A stretch of DNA of 64,000 nucleotides from Parasitella parasitica. Taxonomy: Eukaryota; Mucoromycota; Mucoromycetes; Mucorales; Mucoraceae. The stretch spans positions 69,003 to 133,002 of the forward strand of contig MU619265.1 in the NCBI GenBank assembly GCA_025201805.1, in the 5' to 3' direction. The notes under the pieces were generated by a model, which had not been told where the DNA came from, did no database searches, and saw only the letters and a list, made by a program, of their open reading frames with translations. This document shows positions 1 through 13,543 of the stretch, one piece after another. Position numbers and translations under genes: made by a program. Position 1 is the first letter of the stretch, and the number at the start of each line of letters is the position of its first letter.

Positions 1-123
1 CAACTCAATTTGGAAATGACCAAAATTTATTTTCATTGGCCCAACCTAGTTTCGTCAACAGTAATAAGTTTATTCATCAAAAAACCATTTCAAAATTTGC
101 ATGAAATTTCTGACCCCAAAAAT

Positions 124-1120
124 TTAACTCACGGTTTCACTGAAGGCAAGAACTATAAGTGGGAGAAGCCGTAACGTTAATATTTTCGCTAGTAGATGCC
201 AGCTTGACCATGAAAGCACCGTGATTACATCGAACAAAATGGCTCCACGGTCAATGCCAGCCAGCTTTGATAAAGCCAAATTCGGCAATGTCTTAATCAT
301 CCTTGAAGACACCATCCTTGGCCTTGATATTAAGTTGATCAAAGTAATCAAGCTTGGAAGGAATTTCAACGGCAACATTATAAATGAGGCAGTTTTTCTT
401 CTTGTGGCCCTTTTCTTTTTTGCCTTTTTTGATATTCTGAAGAGCATAGCGATGAGGTCGATGGAAATGACCATGTTCAACTTGAACAGAGTATTCGCCA
501 TCATGATCGAAAGCAGATACCTTGACCTCTTGAGCAAGATCGTCACGACCAGCAGATACAGTGACATTTACTCTGACGTTCTTGAGAGTCGTCGGTAGAC
601 TTGGATAGAACAATATGGCTGCCTCTGTCAAAGAAGCCATCAGAAAAGATAGCAGCACGCTTGAATTGCTCGGGAGAGAATTCAAAGACGGAAAATTTAG
701 AGATAAGGTCTTCAGCCTTACAGAAAGGCTCATGTTTCTTATGGCCACCATCATGCTTCTGAATAGCACTTTCTTCTCGATGGTGTTGAGAGCAATGATG
801 GCCTTCACCATGAGAGTGAACTTGCTCATCTTTATGGTGGCCGTGGTGGTCACTACTTTGTGCATGATGATGAGGAATCTCTTCATCTCGACCAGAGACT
901 AACTCATCATGACTCTTGTAGTGCTTTTCCTTGAAATCTTTGCGGTGCTTACAATGAGGTCTGTATTCTTCAGCAGCTTGGGCGCCCGAAAGGGCATGGT
1001 GAGGTCCACCGAAAGAATATCCCAAGGTATCCATATGGTGTTTTAATTCTTTAAATTGATCCAAATGTCTTACAGCACAAGGCTCGGGAGCATTTTCAGG
1101 GAAAAGATCCTAACTAACAG
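124..1120 (-). pseudogene. Decayed His-rich gene, adhesin-like tail
   Basis: Reading on the minus strand, one coherent protein signal moves through all three frames. From about 1110 to 600 it is very rich in His, Lys and Glu and contains stretches such as SFGGPHHALSGAQ. Near 600 the sensible frame switches to one reading VRVNVTVSAGRDDLAQEVKV and later VAVEIPSKLDYFDQLNIKAK. Near 290 it meets a stop, after which pieces like IDRGAILFD and HGAFMVKLAST appear in different frames. A splice acceptor at about 1110 suggests an upstream exon, but I found no start codon there. The beta-strand-like tail with repeated short turns resembles DUF4097-type adhesin repeats, which is only a guess. Frame changes without plausible introns point to a pseudogene; sequencing indels are the alternative. 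Confidence 0.4.
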
Positions 1121-1458
1121 ATTAATAACTCTATTCTATAATAATTGCTGTGTATTTAGCTTTGCTTACAATATCACTATTACTCTATTGTTTGCCGAGT
1201 GATTAATAATATGGCGGTCTGTCATCGTATCCTCATTATACTTACACTAGACCCACTACGGGCACCAGAAGCGCAAAGACGGGTTGGCGTCTGGGACAAA
1301 AAGAGCCAGAAACAATGTTTTAGTGTTTATTCAACTTGATCTTATTATACATGATTTTCGATTATCAGGCAGATACAAAGAAAAGTTTCTACATGCGTAG
1401 AACAATGAAATAAAAAATAAAAAAATAAAATTATTATATATCCCAAACAGAGATATAA

Positions 1459-3218
1459 CTACAACTCGGCAACATAATTTCCTACGGTTATATAGACAAA
1501 ATCAATTTGAGTTTCCCAATTTTATATCATTTACGTTACCTGGGAATACACCTACAGCTCCTCTGAGCCTTCCTGTCCACCAATCATCAGTATCTTGTGT
1601 TCTTTGAACTAACTCAATCTTGTCGTCTTTCTTAAAAGACAAATCGCCCTCTGCCTGAGCGTCATAATCGTAAAGAGCGACAACATATGTGTTTCTGCTT
1701 GTATCCCGAGTGGGTGGTGTAGGAATTGCTGGTGTTGGAGACACAAGTCCAGCAGCAGCAGGTGCCCCGTAAGTTGATTTGGGGAGAGACTGATGGTGTC
1801 CATGCTGTTGTGGCTGTTGAGGTTGATATGGTTCATATGGAACCTGATATTGTGAAGCTTGTTGCTGTTGCTGTTGCTGTTGTGGGGATACTGTTGATGA
1901 CGACAGATGTTGATATGCATTTGGGTCATAGGTGCCATGTGGTGGCTGTTGAGCAGGCGAAGAGATTTCATTATTTTTCAAGGCAGCTCTTTCTTGTAAT
2001 GACAGCTTATTAGAACCGCCAGAAACTATAGTGGTTCTATAACATCAGATTATCTATACAATCCCATATGATCCAAACCTACCAGTCAACCATGCTTTTC
2101 CACCCGATTTTAGCAGATCCATGTTTTGTATCTCTGCTTGGACATCATGCTGTTGCTTTCTCCAATTATAACCAGCTTCCAGGTCCATGGCGTGAGTTAT
2201 AAAATGTTGTTCATTAGCAGTAACGAGTTCGTAACAACGAGCATAGATCATGCCATAAATCTTACACTGCAGATTATACATTTGCTCGAAAATAGGCTGT
2301 ATCAATTGAATCAACATTTGGAAGAATGTTGGCAATTGCTGTTTCAAGTTGTTGTTTAGGTATTCGTAGTCTTGAGTGGCTGTCTCCAATTGACTTTGTA
2401 CTTTAAATATGGCCTTATCCTCACTTATGGTACGCTCCGTTTTTGCATTGAGTTTGTTGAGAGCGATACGATGACGGTCGTAGTCGATGAGCTTGTGATT
2501 TCTTTTGACGATTGTTTTTTGAATAGTTTTAATGATTTCTTGCAATTCCAATGAGGGACGAATAACAAATTGATCAACAGAATCCTGGATTTGTGCATTA
2601 GTATAAAATAATTTTTTTTTTTTTTTTTTTTTTTTTTTTGGACATGATCAAGTTTTACTTACTAGCTGAGGTAAAATTTCATCTCGACAATATGCCATGG
2701 CAGCCTCGGCATCATTAGCAGCTTGTGAAGCTGTAGCTGGTGTCGGTTGCACTCTTCGCTGGACTCCGCCCTCCTCAGCTTGGACACCAATATGTTGGCT
2801 GTAAATAATTGATAAATAGCTTGCCATCTCTGCTTGGTGTGTTAACAGCCCTATACACTCTGTGTTAGCTTATTGCATGCATCAGTAGCCAGAGGCCGCC
2901 ATCTAACCTGAAACACTATCACGAAACGCTTGAGCTTCAGCTCTCAATTGATCTGCTAGTTTCGTGGTCTCATTAAATCGAGTTTCTAATTGTATGAACC
3001 CTTCATCTCTGGTAACTGCATACCAGAATTAATCACCTTTTTCCATACGAATGCACCATTACCGCCGGTTTCCCTTACCATCTCCTTTTTTCGACATGAT
3101 TTGATGAGGCAAACGACTCATTACTTTTTGAAAACCCTATTCATTCACAGGGAAAGTTTTCGATCAGTTTGCATGAATTTCCAGGGGTTATCCATATCAC
3201 TACTACCTTCCAGCTCAT
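1459..3218 (-). CDS. RVS167: Rvs167/amphiphysin-type BAR and SH3 domain protein
   Basis: Membrane-curving endocytic and actin-patch protein. I place seven exons: 3207-3218, 3079-3136, 2908-3015, 2663-2850, 2083-2584, 1540-2025 and 1459-1481, all in phase, giving 458 residues (yeast Rvs167 is of similar size). The start is a tiny four-codon exon (MSWK) typical of this family, followed by the basic segment RLPHQIMSK. The BAR domain fills about residues 10-250. A Gln/Pro-rich linker with a run of nine Gln follows, then an SH3 domain from about 402 to the end (ALYDYDAQAEGDLSF, DDWWTGRL, GVFPGNY). The last exon restores the canonical SH3 ending NYVAEL; reading through its intron gives a wrong tail. 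A long T-run (about 2613-2639) lies inside intron 4. The domain pair makes the assignment firm. Confidence 0.92.
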
Positions 3219-4273
3219 TTTTTCTTGTATTGCAATATAGAACTCGCTATCAAGTATATTCAAAAGAAAAAGAGGCTATAATTAGTAGGAGAAAAAGGAG
3301 AAAGTAAAGAATGTAAACCACAGACTTAGTAGATGTTATTTAAGAGGCGACAAGCACGAGAGAGTACTGTAGAAGCATCAAGGATGGGTGTAAAACTTAA
3401 CATCTCGCATTCAAGTAACACATATACTCCCATTGGTAAAGACATTGAGCAATAGAAAGTATATTTCACAACAGCAATATTAATTATTATATGCTATAAA
3501 TTTGGTTTGATCATGCATCAAGTGCTGAAAATGCTGCGATTGATAAGAAATGCGTTCATTCCTTAGTAGCAGCATACTTGATGCATTGCCACTTCTTTTT
3601 TACGTTTATTATCAACTTATGCTCCAATTTATTTGGCAAGCGATGACTGTATCAAGATATATAGCAATACTGAAAGAGGCTCAAGGGGACAGATATAATC
3701 TGCATGACGTAAACTCTACATATAGCACCAAGACCCTTTGCCAAATCGTTGAAAGCACCATAAACACTATCCATTTTTTTACCCTATTTCTGGTCAAATC
3801 ATAGAACATTGGGTGGTATTTGTTAATGTTGAATAAGAACATCCTTAATCTTTTCAATGACCCTTGACTATTTTCAGCTTTCAGCTTTGGGGTGATGTCT
3901 AGCCGCATTCGTTTGCCATTTTTATCTTTAAATGAAAGAGAAAATAGAGGTAGAAGAGTATCAATCTCAAAGACATTCTTCGAGAGCCTGTGACATCAGT
4001 AAATCATCATTTGTGCAATGATTGATCTACTACAAACTATATTTTGTCCAAATACTGTATCTAAATATTTCTGCCAGTCAGTATTTAAAGTCATGTATCG
4101 GATCCATCAACAACAAAATTCATGCAAGAACATCAATTTCATTGAAATAATAAAGCGCTTAATGCACGCCCCCAAACTTTTTTATTATTATTATTAATGT
4201 TTGTTATAACATACATTATTTACTTGTGATCAATAAAGGAAACGAATCAAGCTTCAAGTAATTTATAGAATTA

Positions 4274-4580
4274 TGACTTCTCTCGTAACATTATTATTAG
4301 TGCAGTTTCGCCAGTTGTTGTTACCAAAGCGAGCGAGTGTTAAGAGAGAATCGAGGGCGATTCAAAGTGATAGACACCTGGAGTTGTGGTATCTGCTATA
4401 CCAAAAAGAACATAGCTGGCCACTATATTAATGGAGTCTTCGACATCATAGATTTATTTCCTCACATAAAGGGCATTCATATCGTTACACTCCTATTTAT
4501 AATCCAGATCTAGTTGACCGGGTGATTGTGAAAAGAGGTTGCATACCTGTATACCTTCTTACTGGGATGTTTGGCGAATA
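4274..4580 (+). pseudogene. Possible gene remnant, unrecognised
   Basis: A plus-strand frame starting with ATG at 4274 reads 50 codons to a TAA at about 4430. It then continues in the same frame for about 50 more codons with ordinary-looking composition (for example HKGHSYRYTPIYNPDLVDRV) before a TAG near 4580. The balanced amino-acid content on both sides of the stop suggests a degraded coding segment. I recognise no family, and chance cannot be excluded. Confidence 0.2.
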
Positions 4581-5926
4581 GAATTAAAAGCAACAAATTG
4601 AACGATGTGGAAGTTATTCTAAGGATATTGAAAGGAGCAAGGACGTTCCTATTGAGCATTTTAAAAAATCTATTCAGTATTCTACAAAGGTCTTTGTTCA
4701 ATGCTTAAATTAAATGTTTTAACCAAAAATCGGGCCAAATTATTTGTAGATGGAGACTGGAAGCCCAGTAAATAATCAGAGGGAAAGGCTAATGGGATCA
4801 AACACTAAAAAAGGTCCCCTGGATAGTGTTACACAAATACATATAGAGTACTTTACCATCTGCTTTGGTTTATGCCCAGGATTTGCGCGAATCAACAAAA
4901 GCAAAGATCAATACCGTAACAACAGTTTGTTCAAATCCTTGGAAACATTAAAGACTGGACCATATGTTTTTATAGACATAATAACTCGTCATTGATTTCC
5001 ATTCAAAAAGATACACAAGTACACTGTAAGTCTTTGCAGTTAGGATAGACATTGTGCATATTTCATAATGATGAGCATTTAAATTAACGTCTATAAATAA
5101 AAAAACAATAAAAAAAAGCAAAAAATGTACTGTCGATATCCTCGAAATCTTTTTAAACTTTTCTCTTTTTGTATTATACATGTTCTCCTCTTATCTCCTT
5201 AGATCATACAACGAAATTTTTATATTATACAACTCTCACAATTTTTGAGATTCTCCTTGAAAATTTACTTGCAATGTATCAGCGACACATCTTGCACAGT
5301 ATTAAAAAAATATAGATCGATGATATATAAAATATATACGATAAGCCTATTAATATTATTAATATAATTTAATTTGATTCCAAACCGTTTGCAAACCAAC
5401 ATTTACTAGAATTCACCTTTTCACGGATGGCACGTGGGTTTCCTCGATAAAGCGATCGTAGACTTCTTTATAAAAGTGATAATCCCGTAGGGCACATTAA
5501 CATGTAATTTACTGTATAAGCACACAAAGGAAATACGTGTATCTATCAAGTATGTATAGGAGCCAAATAGCAAGAAAAAAAAAATATTAAGTATAGTTGG
5601 GTTGGATTGAAAAGTTATCCTAACATGTGCGTCGTTGCTGTTAAACCTATTTCGAACTTTCTGTGTGTCTTGTATGATCTGTATAGACACAACATGAAAT
5701 CGCCCCTGAGTTTCATACCATATCTTTCTGTGCTCCTTTCTCATCAAAAGGAAACAAAGAAAGATGTAAATACCAACGGATTTATGGCAACTGCTGTTCA
5801 AATGGTTGTTTGAATAACAAATTCGTGTCAAGAAGGAGAGGCCGTATAACATTTCCTATCAACGAGTCCCCTCTTCCTTTGTAGAAATAACCCCTCGCCG
5901 TTTAATGACCCCCCCTTCTTTAGACA

Positions 5927-5928
<2 letters not shown>

Positions 5929-5959
<31 letters not shown>

Positions 5960-5962
5960 CTG
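5929..5962 (+). repeat. GCT/TGC trinucleotide repeat in the chitin synthase 5' region
   Basis: Ten or so consecutive GCT units followed by imperfect TTCTGTTGCTGTTGC-type units, inside a pyrimidine-rich stretch about 420 bases upstream of the chitin synthase ATG. Read on the minus strand it gives a spurious poly-Gln frame and on the plus strand a poly-Ala frame; neither looks like a gene. Confidence 0.85.
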
Positions 5963-6376
5963 TTGCTGTTGCTTCTGCTGTGAGCTGCTTCTTAATTTTT
6001 GCTGTTGCTTTTCGTCTTGGTGCTTCTCCAATGTTACGCTACAGCCTGAAATCTTCAAATCAACCCCCTCTTCGACTATTATACACTGATAATAGTATAA
6101 TATCCAGCATGCTCTCCTTTTTTCTTTTTCTTCTACTTTCTTTCTTCTTTCTAGTGTCCTTTTCATCTCTCTTTCTTTCTTTTTTGTAGCATCACATACA
6201 CACATACAATACATCCCTCCCCGTCCTTTAAAACGCCCTGCCAGCTCATCCAGCCAGCCAGCTAAAATTATTGTCACGTTATCCCTTTTATAAATTATTA
6301 AGCCATCACCACCACCACCATCGCCATTAATCATAGTAAATTAATATCATAAAGCATCCGATTTTCACAGAGCATC

Positions 6377-9300
6377 ATGGATATTTCATTTAGTAATGTA
6401 TCCATTTCCACCAGTTTTCCAGATATACAAGGGCAAACCACATCTAGAAACAGCAATGGCGCACCCAGACGCACGACATCGCTTGTAAGGCCTGAACGCA
6501 GTCGAATTGATCCCCAACATCCACAATATCACACACGGCGACGAGTCATTGAGAACGAAACCAACAATTATTATCGTTCAGCAGGAGATCGATCACATCC
6601 TGCAAGCAGATCAGTTATCAGACGAGGCTTGTTGGCAAGGGAAGATGAAGAGGAGAAGGGCCACAGCAGTCTAGGCCTTGAATACACAACCAACATTCCC
6701 TCCAGCTCATTCGATCTCTGGAAGACGTTTTGTTATTTCGTAACATGCTGTTGTCCTCCACCCGTTTTGAAAGCAATGGGTAATGTGTTTGTTTATGTGT
6801 ACATGCATAGCCCTCAATCCTAACCCTCATCTATTACCCTATTATATTATACATCACGCAGGTAAAAAAGACAAAACCGCTCAAATGGCATTTCGAGAGA
6901 AAATGGGCCTTGTCACTATCATTCTAGGCATCATGGCATTTGTAGGCTTCCTGACTTTTGGCTTTACACAAGTTGTCTGCCCTCGACCACCTCTTAGTTA
7001 CCGTGTGGAAACAATCAACAACGGATATGTGGTGATCCATGGATGGGCGTACTTGTTAGCCTCCTGGAATGACCACCCTCCAATTGCTGGTGTCTCCGAC
7101 AAGGCGACCAATGTCATCTATGACCCCATCAACGCTGGCGGAAAAGACGCTTCATTCTTATTCCAGAACATTAATCAGAACTGTGCTTCTATTATCACAC
7201 CAAAATCATCAGGGGCTCATGTAGGACAAGGAGACACTCCATCGTATTTTCCATGTCAGTTAATTGAGCATAATCAATTCCCAAGTTCGTTGCTCTACTC
7301 AAACCAGTCTGCCTGTCATTTGAAGCCTACCTCTCGAGGCGTTTTTGAATCCATGCGCGATAAAGGCGTATTGAATGAAAACGGAAAATATGATAAAGCT
7401 GGCAGAGTCTATTACGATTGGAATGATGTAAACACTACAGCACATTTAGCCGTTTATAATAGGTAAACCACCATTCAACAATTCCTTTTTCGTGTCATGA
7501 GAATACTCATTTTGTTTTTTGACAGCTACGTTTTGAACCTGAATTTACTCCAATCACTGCCTCAATCCGTATTTTCAGTGCCAACGGATGGCCTGATTCA
7601 ATCCATCTTGCAGAACACCAGTGCTTTTGGTGGACAAGACATCACACACACTGTTGCCACACGCAAAACTGCAGGAAGCACAACATGGAAAGCGGAAGCT
7701 GAATGTCTGCTGGACACAATCAAGGTCGGCGAGATTGATACCAAAAGTTTTGGCTGTATCGCATCCGATGTGGTGCTGTATACCTCATTAATCGTTATTT
7801 TGGGTGTGATCCTCGTCAAGTTTGGCTTGGCCGTGATCTTTGGCTGGTTCCTGTCGTGGAAACTGGGCAATTTCAAAAAAGAAGGGAAAACATCCTACAA
7901 GGACCGCATGAGAAGAGATCTTGAAATTGAAGATTGGACCACGGGTATCAATGTACCAGCAGCAGCCATTCGACCTCACACACCACAACAGCAACTCTAC
8001 GGCAGTCCTCAAGCCAAAAAGAAGGGCATCATGCCCAGAAAGTCTCGATTTACTCAACCTGACACGGGTTCTATGCATTTCAATGCCATTGAAAGGCCTG
8101 GAAGCACAATCTGGAGACAATCCACATCAAAGTATGTTTAAATTATGCATAATATATATGTATCTCTTAACCAAGTACATCTATCTTACTAATATCCATA
8201 CGCATTTAGCTCAAGAATCTTTGGAAACCACCTCAATTCTTCCACCGGTGCTCTCTCCCCTCGCCCTACGGGGTCGACATCTGAAAATGGTAGAAGCGTT
8301 ACAGGAAGCCCTTTATCTCGCCGATCATCAGAGACTTCTCACTCAAGCCATACAGAATTGTCTCAGCTTACTACTTCATGTCCTTACGAGCTATCGCCAC
8401 ATGCATTGCGTCAACCAAAACCAGATTACATGCCATTTGGATTTACGCTGGCCCATACCATCTGTCTGGTTACCTGCTACTCTGAAGGTGAAGAAGGTCT
8501 TCGCACTACGCTTGATTCAATTGCCACTACTGATTACCCCAATTCGCATAAACTCATCCTGGTCGTGGCCGATGGTATGATTACCGGACACGGCAATGCC
8601 ATGTCTACGCCTGATATCTGTATTTCCATGATGAAGGACTTTTTAGTAGAGCCAGATACTGTGGAAGCCTGCTCGTACGTGGCTATTGCAGACGGTACCA
8701 AGCGCCATAACATGGCCAAAATCTACTCTGGTTTCTACAAATACGACGACAAGACTGTGGATCGCGGCTCTCAGCAAAGAGTGCCTATGATTACCATTGT
8801 CAAATGCGGCACACCCGAAGAACAAGACAGAGAAGCCAAGCCTGGTAATCGTGGTAAAAGAGACTCGCAGGTGATTCTCATGTCGTTTCTCCAAAAAGTC
8901 ATGTTTGATGAGCGCATGACAGAGCTGGAATACGAGTTTTTTACCAACATTTGGCGCATTGCTGGCGTGAGTCCTGACAAGTACGAAATTGTGCTGATGG
9001 TGGATGCTGATACTAAGGTCTATCCTGATGCATTATCTCGCCTGATCAGCTGCATGGTGAACGATTCAGAGGTAATGGGTCTTTGTGGAGAAACAAAGAT
9101 CGGTAACAAGACAGACAGTTGGGTATCCATGATACAAGGTACGTGCTGCATTTGCATAGCGATGCTGATGGTGGTACCTAATATATTTACCAAATTTCAC
9201 TAGTTTTTGAATACTACATTTCGCACCATCAATCAAAGGCGTTTGAGTCAATCTTTGGCAACGTAACATGCCTACCTGGATGCTTCTGTATGTACAGAAT

Positions 9301-10591
9301 TAAAGCACCCAAAGGAAACAATGGCCACTGGGTCCCTATTCTTGCAAATCCTGACATCATTGAGCATTATTCTGAAAATGTCGTAGATACGCTACACAAG
9401 AAAAATCTGCTATTGCTGGGTGAAGATCGCTACCTCTCGACGCTTATGCTGAAAACATTTCCACGCCGCAAGATGTTGTTTGTCCCACAGGCTGTGTGCA
9501 AAACGGTTGTCCCTGACTCTTTCATGGTGCTGTTGTCTCAACGAAGACGCTGGATTAACTCGACAATCCACAACTTGATGGAGTTGGTCTTTGTGAGAGA
9601 CTTGTGCGGTACATTTTGCTTTTCCATGCAGTTTGTTGTGTTTATGGAGCTCGTCGGTACATTGGCTTTACCTGCAGCTATCTCCTTTACCATGTATCTT
9701 ATCATCCTTGCCTGCATTGGCCAACCTGCAGTCTTGTCTTTGATTTTGCTTGCTCTCATTCTAGGCCTCCCCGCTGTGCTCATTGTGATGACGAGTAGAA
9801 AGCTGGTTTATGTCGGCTGGATGTTCATCTACTTGTTCAGTCTGCCCATCTGGAATTTTGTACTGCCCACGTACGCATACTGGCATTTTGATGACTTTAC
9901 TTGGGGCGAAACCAGAAAGGTTGAAGGCGAAGGAAAAGACAATCACGGCGACAAGGAGGGAGAGTTCGACTCGTCGCAAATTACCATGAAAAAATGGACA
10001 GAATTCGAAAGAGAACGCAAAATCAGAGAAGCCGAGGCTAGATCAAGAGCTCTGGTGCAGCAGCATTTGTCGTCTCCTCTGTCCAGATGGTCTCCAACCA
10101 ATCTGTCGTTTGAAATTGATCGCTCTACCTTGTCGACATTAATCGGATCAAGCATGGGCACTTCCCCACGCTTCGTGCTGCCCAATCCTTCCAACCCTCC
10201 TCCCACACCTGCAACTCCTCACAATGCCAGCCAAGCAGGAAGAACCAGCAATACACAGGGACTGCTAGATGATGATATCGACGGTCATTCCATTCTATCT
10301 GATGAAACAGAGGAGATTCGCCAATGGAGAAGAAGCCAAGATTTCTTTGGCGGAGGCATCGAAAGGATGGCTACCATTGATACGAACCTGCCAGCGATTT
10401 CAAATGAAGACGAAGGTGACGACGACAATTGGCAAACAAGCATAATGGAGACCATTCACAATAAAGACGTCAAGGTAGAACAAGACCAAGAACCACATCA
10501 GCAGCGGGAAGACGAGGAGCAGGAAGAAGAAGAAAAAGAGAAAGAGCCTCCCAGAGTGTCTCTAGAAAAGAAGCAAGATGACACTGTGTAA
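6377..10591 (+). CDS. Chitin synthase, class IV-like (Chs3 type)
   Basis: Processive family 2 glycosyltransferase that polymerises UDP-GlcNAc into chitin across the plasma membrane. Five exons in phase: 6377-6779, 6862-7462, 7526-8131, 8210-9138 and 9204-10591, giving 1308 residues. The N-terminus holds the motif [12 protein letters not shown], then two membrane segments around an extracytoplasmic domain with paired cysteines and NxS/T sites. The catalytic part begins near residue 590 ([20 protein letters not shown]). It shows a [10 protein letters not shown] motif near 801, EDRYLS near 919 and the QRRRW signature near 958, followed by several transmembrane helices. The C-terminal 280 residues are charged and low-complexity (Glu/Asp/Gln rich). 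Such enzymes in yeasts depend on Chs4/Chs5-type partners; none is seen here. There is no myosin motor domain, which argues against class V/VII. Confidence 0.95.
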
Positions 10592-10770
10592 TATCATATT
10601 AATATATACAACTTTTTTTTTTTTTTTTTTTCTTTAAAAAAAGTAATAAAGCAACCATTATATTTATTCTGCCGTATACACCTGTATATTCTCGTTGCAT
10701 CCCTAATTTAAAGAACAGCATGTAATTTCAAATGATAATGGGCTTCCTTTTTTTCTTCTTCTTTCGCACA

Positions 10771-13543
10771 ATGCTAACTTTATATCATAATGCCCCAAAG
10801 CAGACACGAGCCCTTGATGCTGTTAGAAAGCTCAAAGCTTACTTTGAACGCCAAGGCATTAATGAGAAGGAGGTAATGTTACGAATTGTGTAAGCGCTTG
10901 TAGCCATATTCAAATTCGTGCACAGCCCTTGCCAAACATGCAGAAAATTGTCGACTATTGCTTAAAATACCCTCGCTTATTGAGAAGTTGGTATTTCTCA
11001 TGTTTAAATAGCACCAACTAATCATTCACAGTTCGCGATTCGCCATTAAAATATTTGCACGACCCCGATCTGCCATATACTGTGGTGCACGATTGGTACC
11101 TTGGCATCGCTCTAGATTACCTTGAAGCCTCAGTGTTCTTATTACTGGAGCAATGGAAATCAGATTACACAAAGAAGCGAAACGATGAGCAAAAAGTGGC
11201 CAGCTTATTTGCTATGGTCGTCAACGACATCTACCAATGTTACGAGCACACAGGATTAGCACTAAGTATACCATTCCCAGAGTAAGTGTATGGCAATAGC
11301 CTGCAGTTGTTTCTCTAATACACGTTCGTTCTATAGGGGATGTGCATTAGCAGCTGTTGAATTGAAGGAAAAAGTCAAACACGGTAGTCGAGCACTGATC
11401 AAATCAAACATATCCCACCATTTTACAGATGCGAGAGACGTATTTTACACCTTGACCATCAAACACATTGAGGCTTTGTTCAAGGTAAACCAGCCAAGTG
11501 CCTCATTCGCCTATCTCTTTTCGCCGAAAATTATGAAATACAAAGACCAAGAGCTAGAATTCAAGCTTCAAATATTCCTGGATGCACACTTGCCTAAATT
11601 AGTCGATGTATTCAATCTACCAGACGATTTCCTGGACTCTGCGCTTAACTGCCTAGACTTCAATGACGAGCATAATACCATTGACATCAACAGCTGGCTA
11701 ACCAACTCGGTTGCGGAATCGAGTGGCAGCAACAAGGAAAAATTAGAGGCCCATATACAGACATTCAGCACTGTTTGCGGGCAATTGAACAGCCTAGACC
11801 TCACACCAAACTGGATGCAATTATTGAAAGAAACAGTAGAGAAACGATTGGAATTGATTGATTGGGAGAAAAACGCAAATGTGTCAATTGTGCAAATTCA
11901 ATTGAAATGGCTCCACATGCTAATCTTACCTTGGCTGTCTTATTTGATCCCAACAACAGAGGATATAGATGCAAATTGGCACAATTTCCTGCGAGAAAAG
12001 ATAAAAGCAGAGCATGTCCTGTACGAAGTTGTCTACCAAGCAAAGATACCAGAGATATTTGACATTGTGTTGAGCTATCCAGACACTGAAAGCATCATCA
12101 AAGACTTTCATGCAAGTACTATATTATACACGTGCATCTTTAACCACACTAAAAGCATCAACCATAGGTAATTGCCACTAAAAGAGGATTGCTGTATGAT
12201 CTGAGAGATAGCCTGATACGAGAGTAAGTGCAAAAATAAACTCTGGGACTTCAATTTTCTCCCTTCCTTACTTTACAGTTTAGAATACAGGGCAGACTTC
12301 TCCATCAAGGAGCTTCAGCTGTGGATATTCTTCAATATTACATTGATTGTATTCGAAGTTTATCAATTATAGATCCATCTTGTGACATTTTGGTTCCTAT
12401 CATCGAACTAATTGAGAGCTATCTCAAGTAAGACTAAGCGATCGAGCTATATGTGGATTAGGATGCTTACTCGTTTGAGTAGGACATTCAGAAAAGACGT
12501 AGTATCAGGTGTTGTGCATCTTATTCGCAATGCCCATGAGTATCCAAGCCTTCAGGTAGACGATAACGACATTTACGTTTTCAAAAAATCAGAAGTCAAC
12601 AACGAAGAAGTGTCAGACGACGCAATTGTCATAAAGGAGGATAAACCAGGCATGTATATTTACGGCTAGTTGTTTGGTACATTTTCCTCTAACCATGGAC
12701 AATACAGCTAAATTAAGAAGGCTTCAAAGGAAATCAAAAGACGCTATAGCCATGCTGATATGTATGTGCAGCTCACTAAAGGACTTTATAAAGGGCTTCA
12801 GTGATAAATTAGGCCACGAATTACTTTCTACCAATAATTACAACACGGATGAAGAAATACGAAGATTAGAGCTGCTAAAGAGGAACTTCCCACCCGACAC
12901 ATTCCTTCGATGCGATATTATGTTGCAGGATGTCAGTGACAGCAAAAGACTAGATGCAGCCGTCCATGTCAATAGTGGCATCAGCTCAAACCTCCATACT
13001 ATCATTGTTTCAAGAAAGTATTGGCCTGGTGGCGATGATGACGACGACGACGACGAGAATGTGTACAATGAAGAGGGGAATTCCAATTCAAATATTAATT
13101 TATGGCCTGGCCATCAAGAGTAAAGCTTAAGGAAAACTCTGAAAGGGGAACACATGCACTGATACCCTGTCAATAGATTCATTACTGAGTATGATCAACA
13201 ATTCAGGCGAGTCAAAAAGTCGAGAAAGTTGAAGTTCTTGCCAGCCAAAGGATCTGTAAGATTGAATCTGGAATTGAAGTCTAAAACCCTTTCTATTGAT
13301 GCCAGCCCTGAAGCTGCAACTATCTTGAGTTTATTTGAAGACAAGGGTAAGATAGAATTAAATGGTTAATTTCCAACTTCAACAAACTGAATATTCCAAG
13401 TAGAGCAATCCTACTCAAGAAGTGATATTATGACAAGAACTAAAATTGATAAGATGGTTGTTGTGGATTGCTTGGAATTCTGGATCAAGGAAGATATTCT
13501 TGAATTGTCAGCAGACGGGCAATATCAACTTGTCGAAGAATAA
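10771..13543 (+). CDS. APC2: Anaphase-promoting complex subunit 2 (cullin-like)
   Basis: Scaffold subunit of the APC/C ubiquitin ligase that, with Apc11, forms the catalytic core driving anaphase and mitotic exit. I resolve ten exons: 10771-10872, 10926-10986, 11032-11281, 11337-12111, 12168-12223, 12284-12427, 12483-12649, 12708-13119, 13177-13346 and 13404-13543. All are in phase, for 758 residues, close to the family length. Recognition rests on the cullin-homology region: GRLLHQGASAVDILQYYID, IIDPSCDILVP, then EIRRLELLKRNFPP and CDIMLQDVSDSKRLDA. The C-terminus resembles the Apc2 winged-helix domain. An acidic Asp run near 13033-13055 is a local insertion. Introns starting at 12112 and 12650 appear to use GC instead of GT donors. 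The N-terminal start is the least certain part. Confidence 0.88.

Larger units (their letters stand above)
3219..6376. other. Long spacer between RVS167 and chitin synthase genes (divergent promoters)
   Basis: The two flanking genes are transcribed away from each other, so both promoters must lie here. I see no convincing gene in most of it: open frames are short, AT-rich and lack family motifs. The last 500 bases before the chitin synthase start are strongly pyrimidine-rich on the plus strand and contain a GCT repeat. That fits a long leader of the chitin synthase mRNA, which is an inference. Confidence 0.6.

Noticed and set aside
1502-1540. SH3 protein ending as NVNDIKLGNSN
   Set aside because: This is intron read-through. 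Splicing 1540 to 1481 restores the standard SH3 ending and keeps phase.
5828-6334. Minus-strand open frame with poly-Gln, 168 codons
   Set aside because: It is the antisense of the GCT repeat and CT-rich leader upstream of the chitin synthase; composition is low-complexity and no domain is visible.
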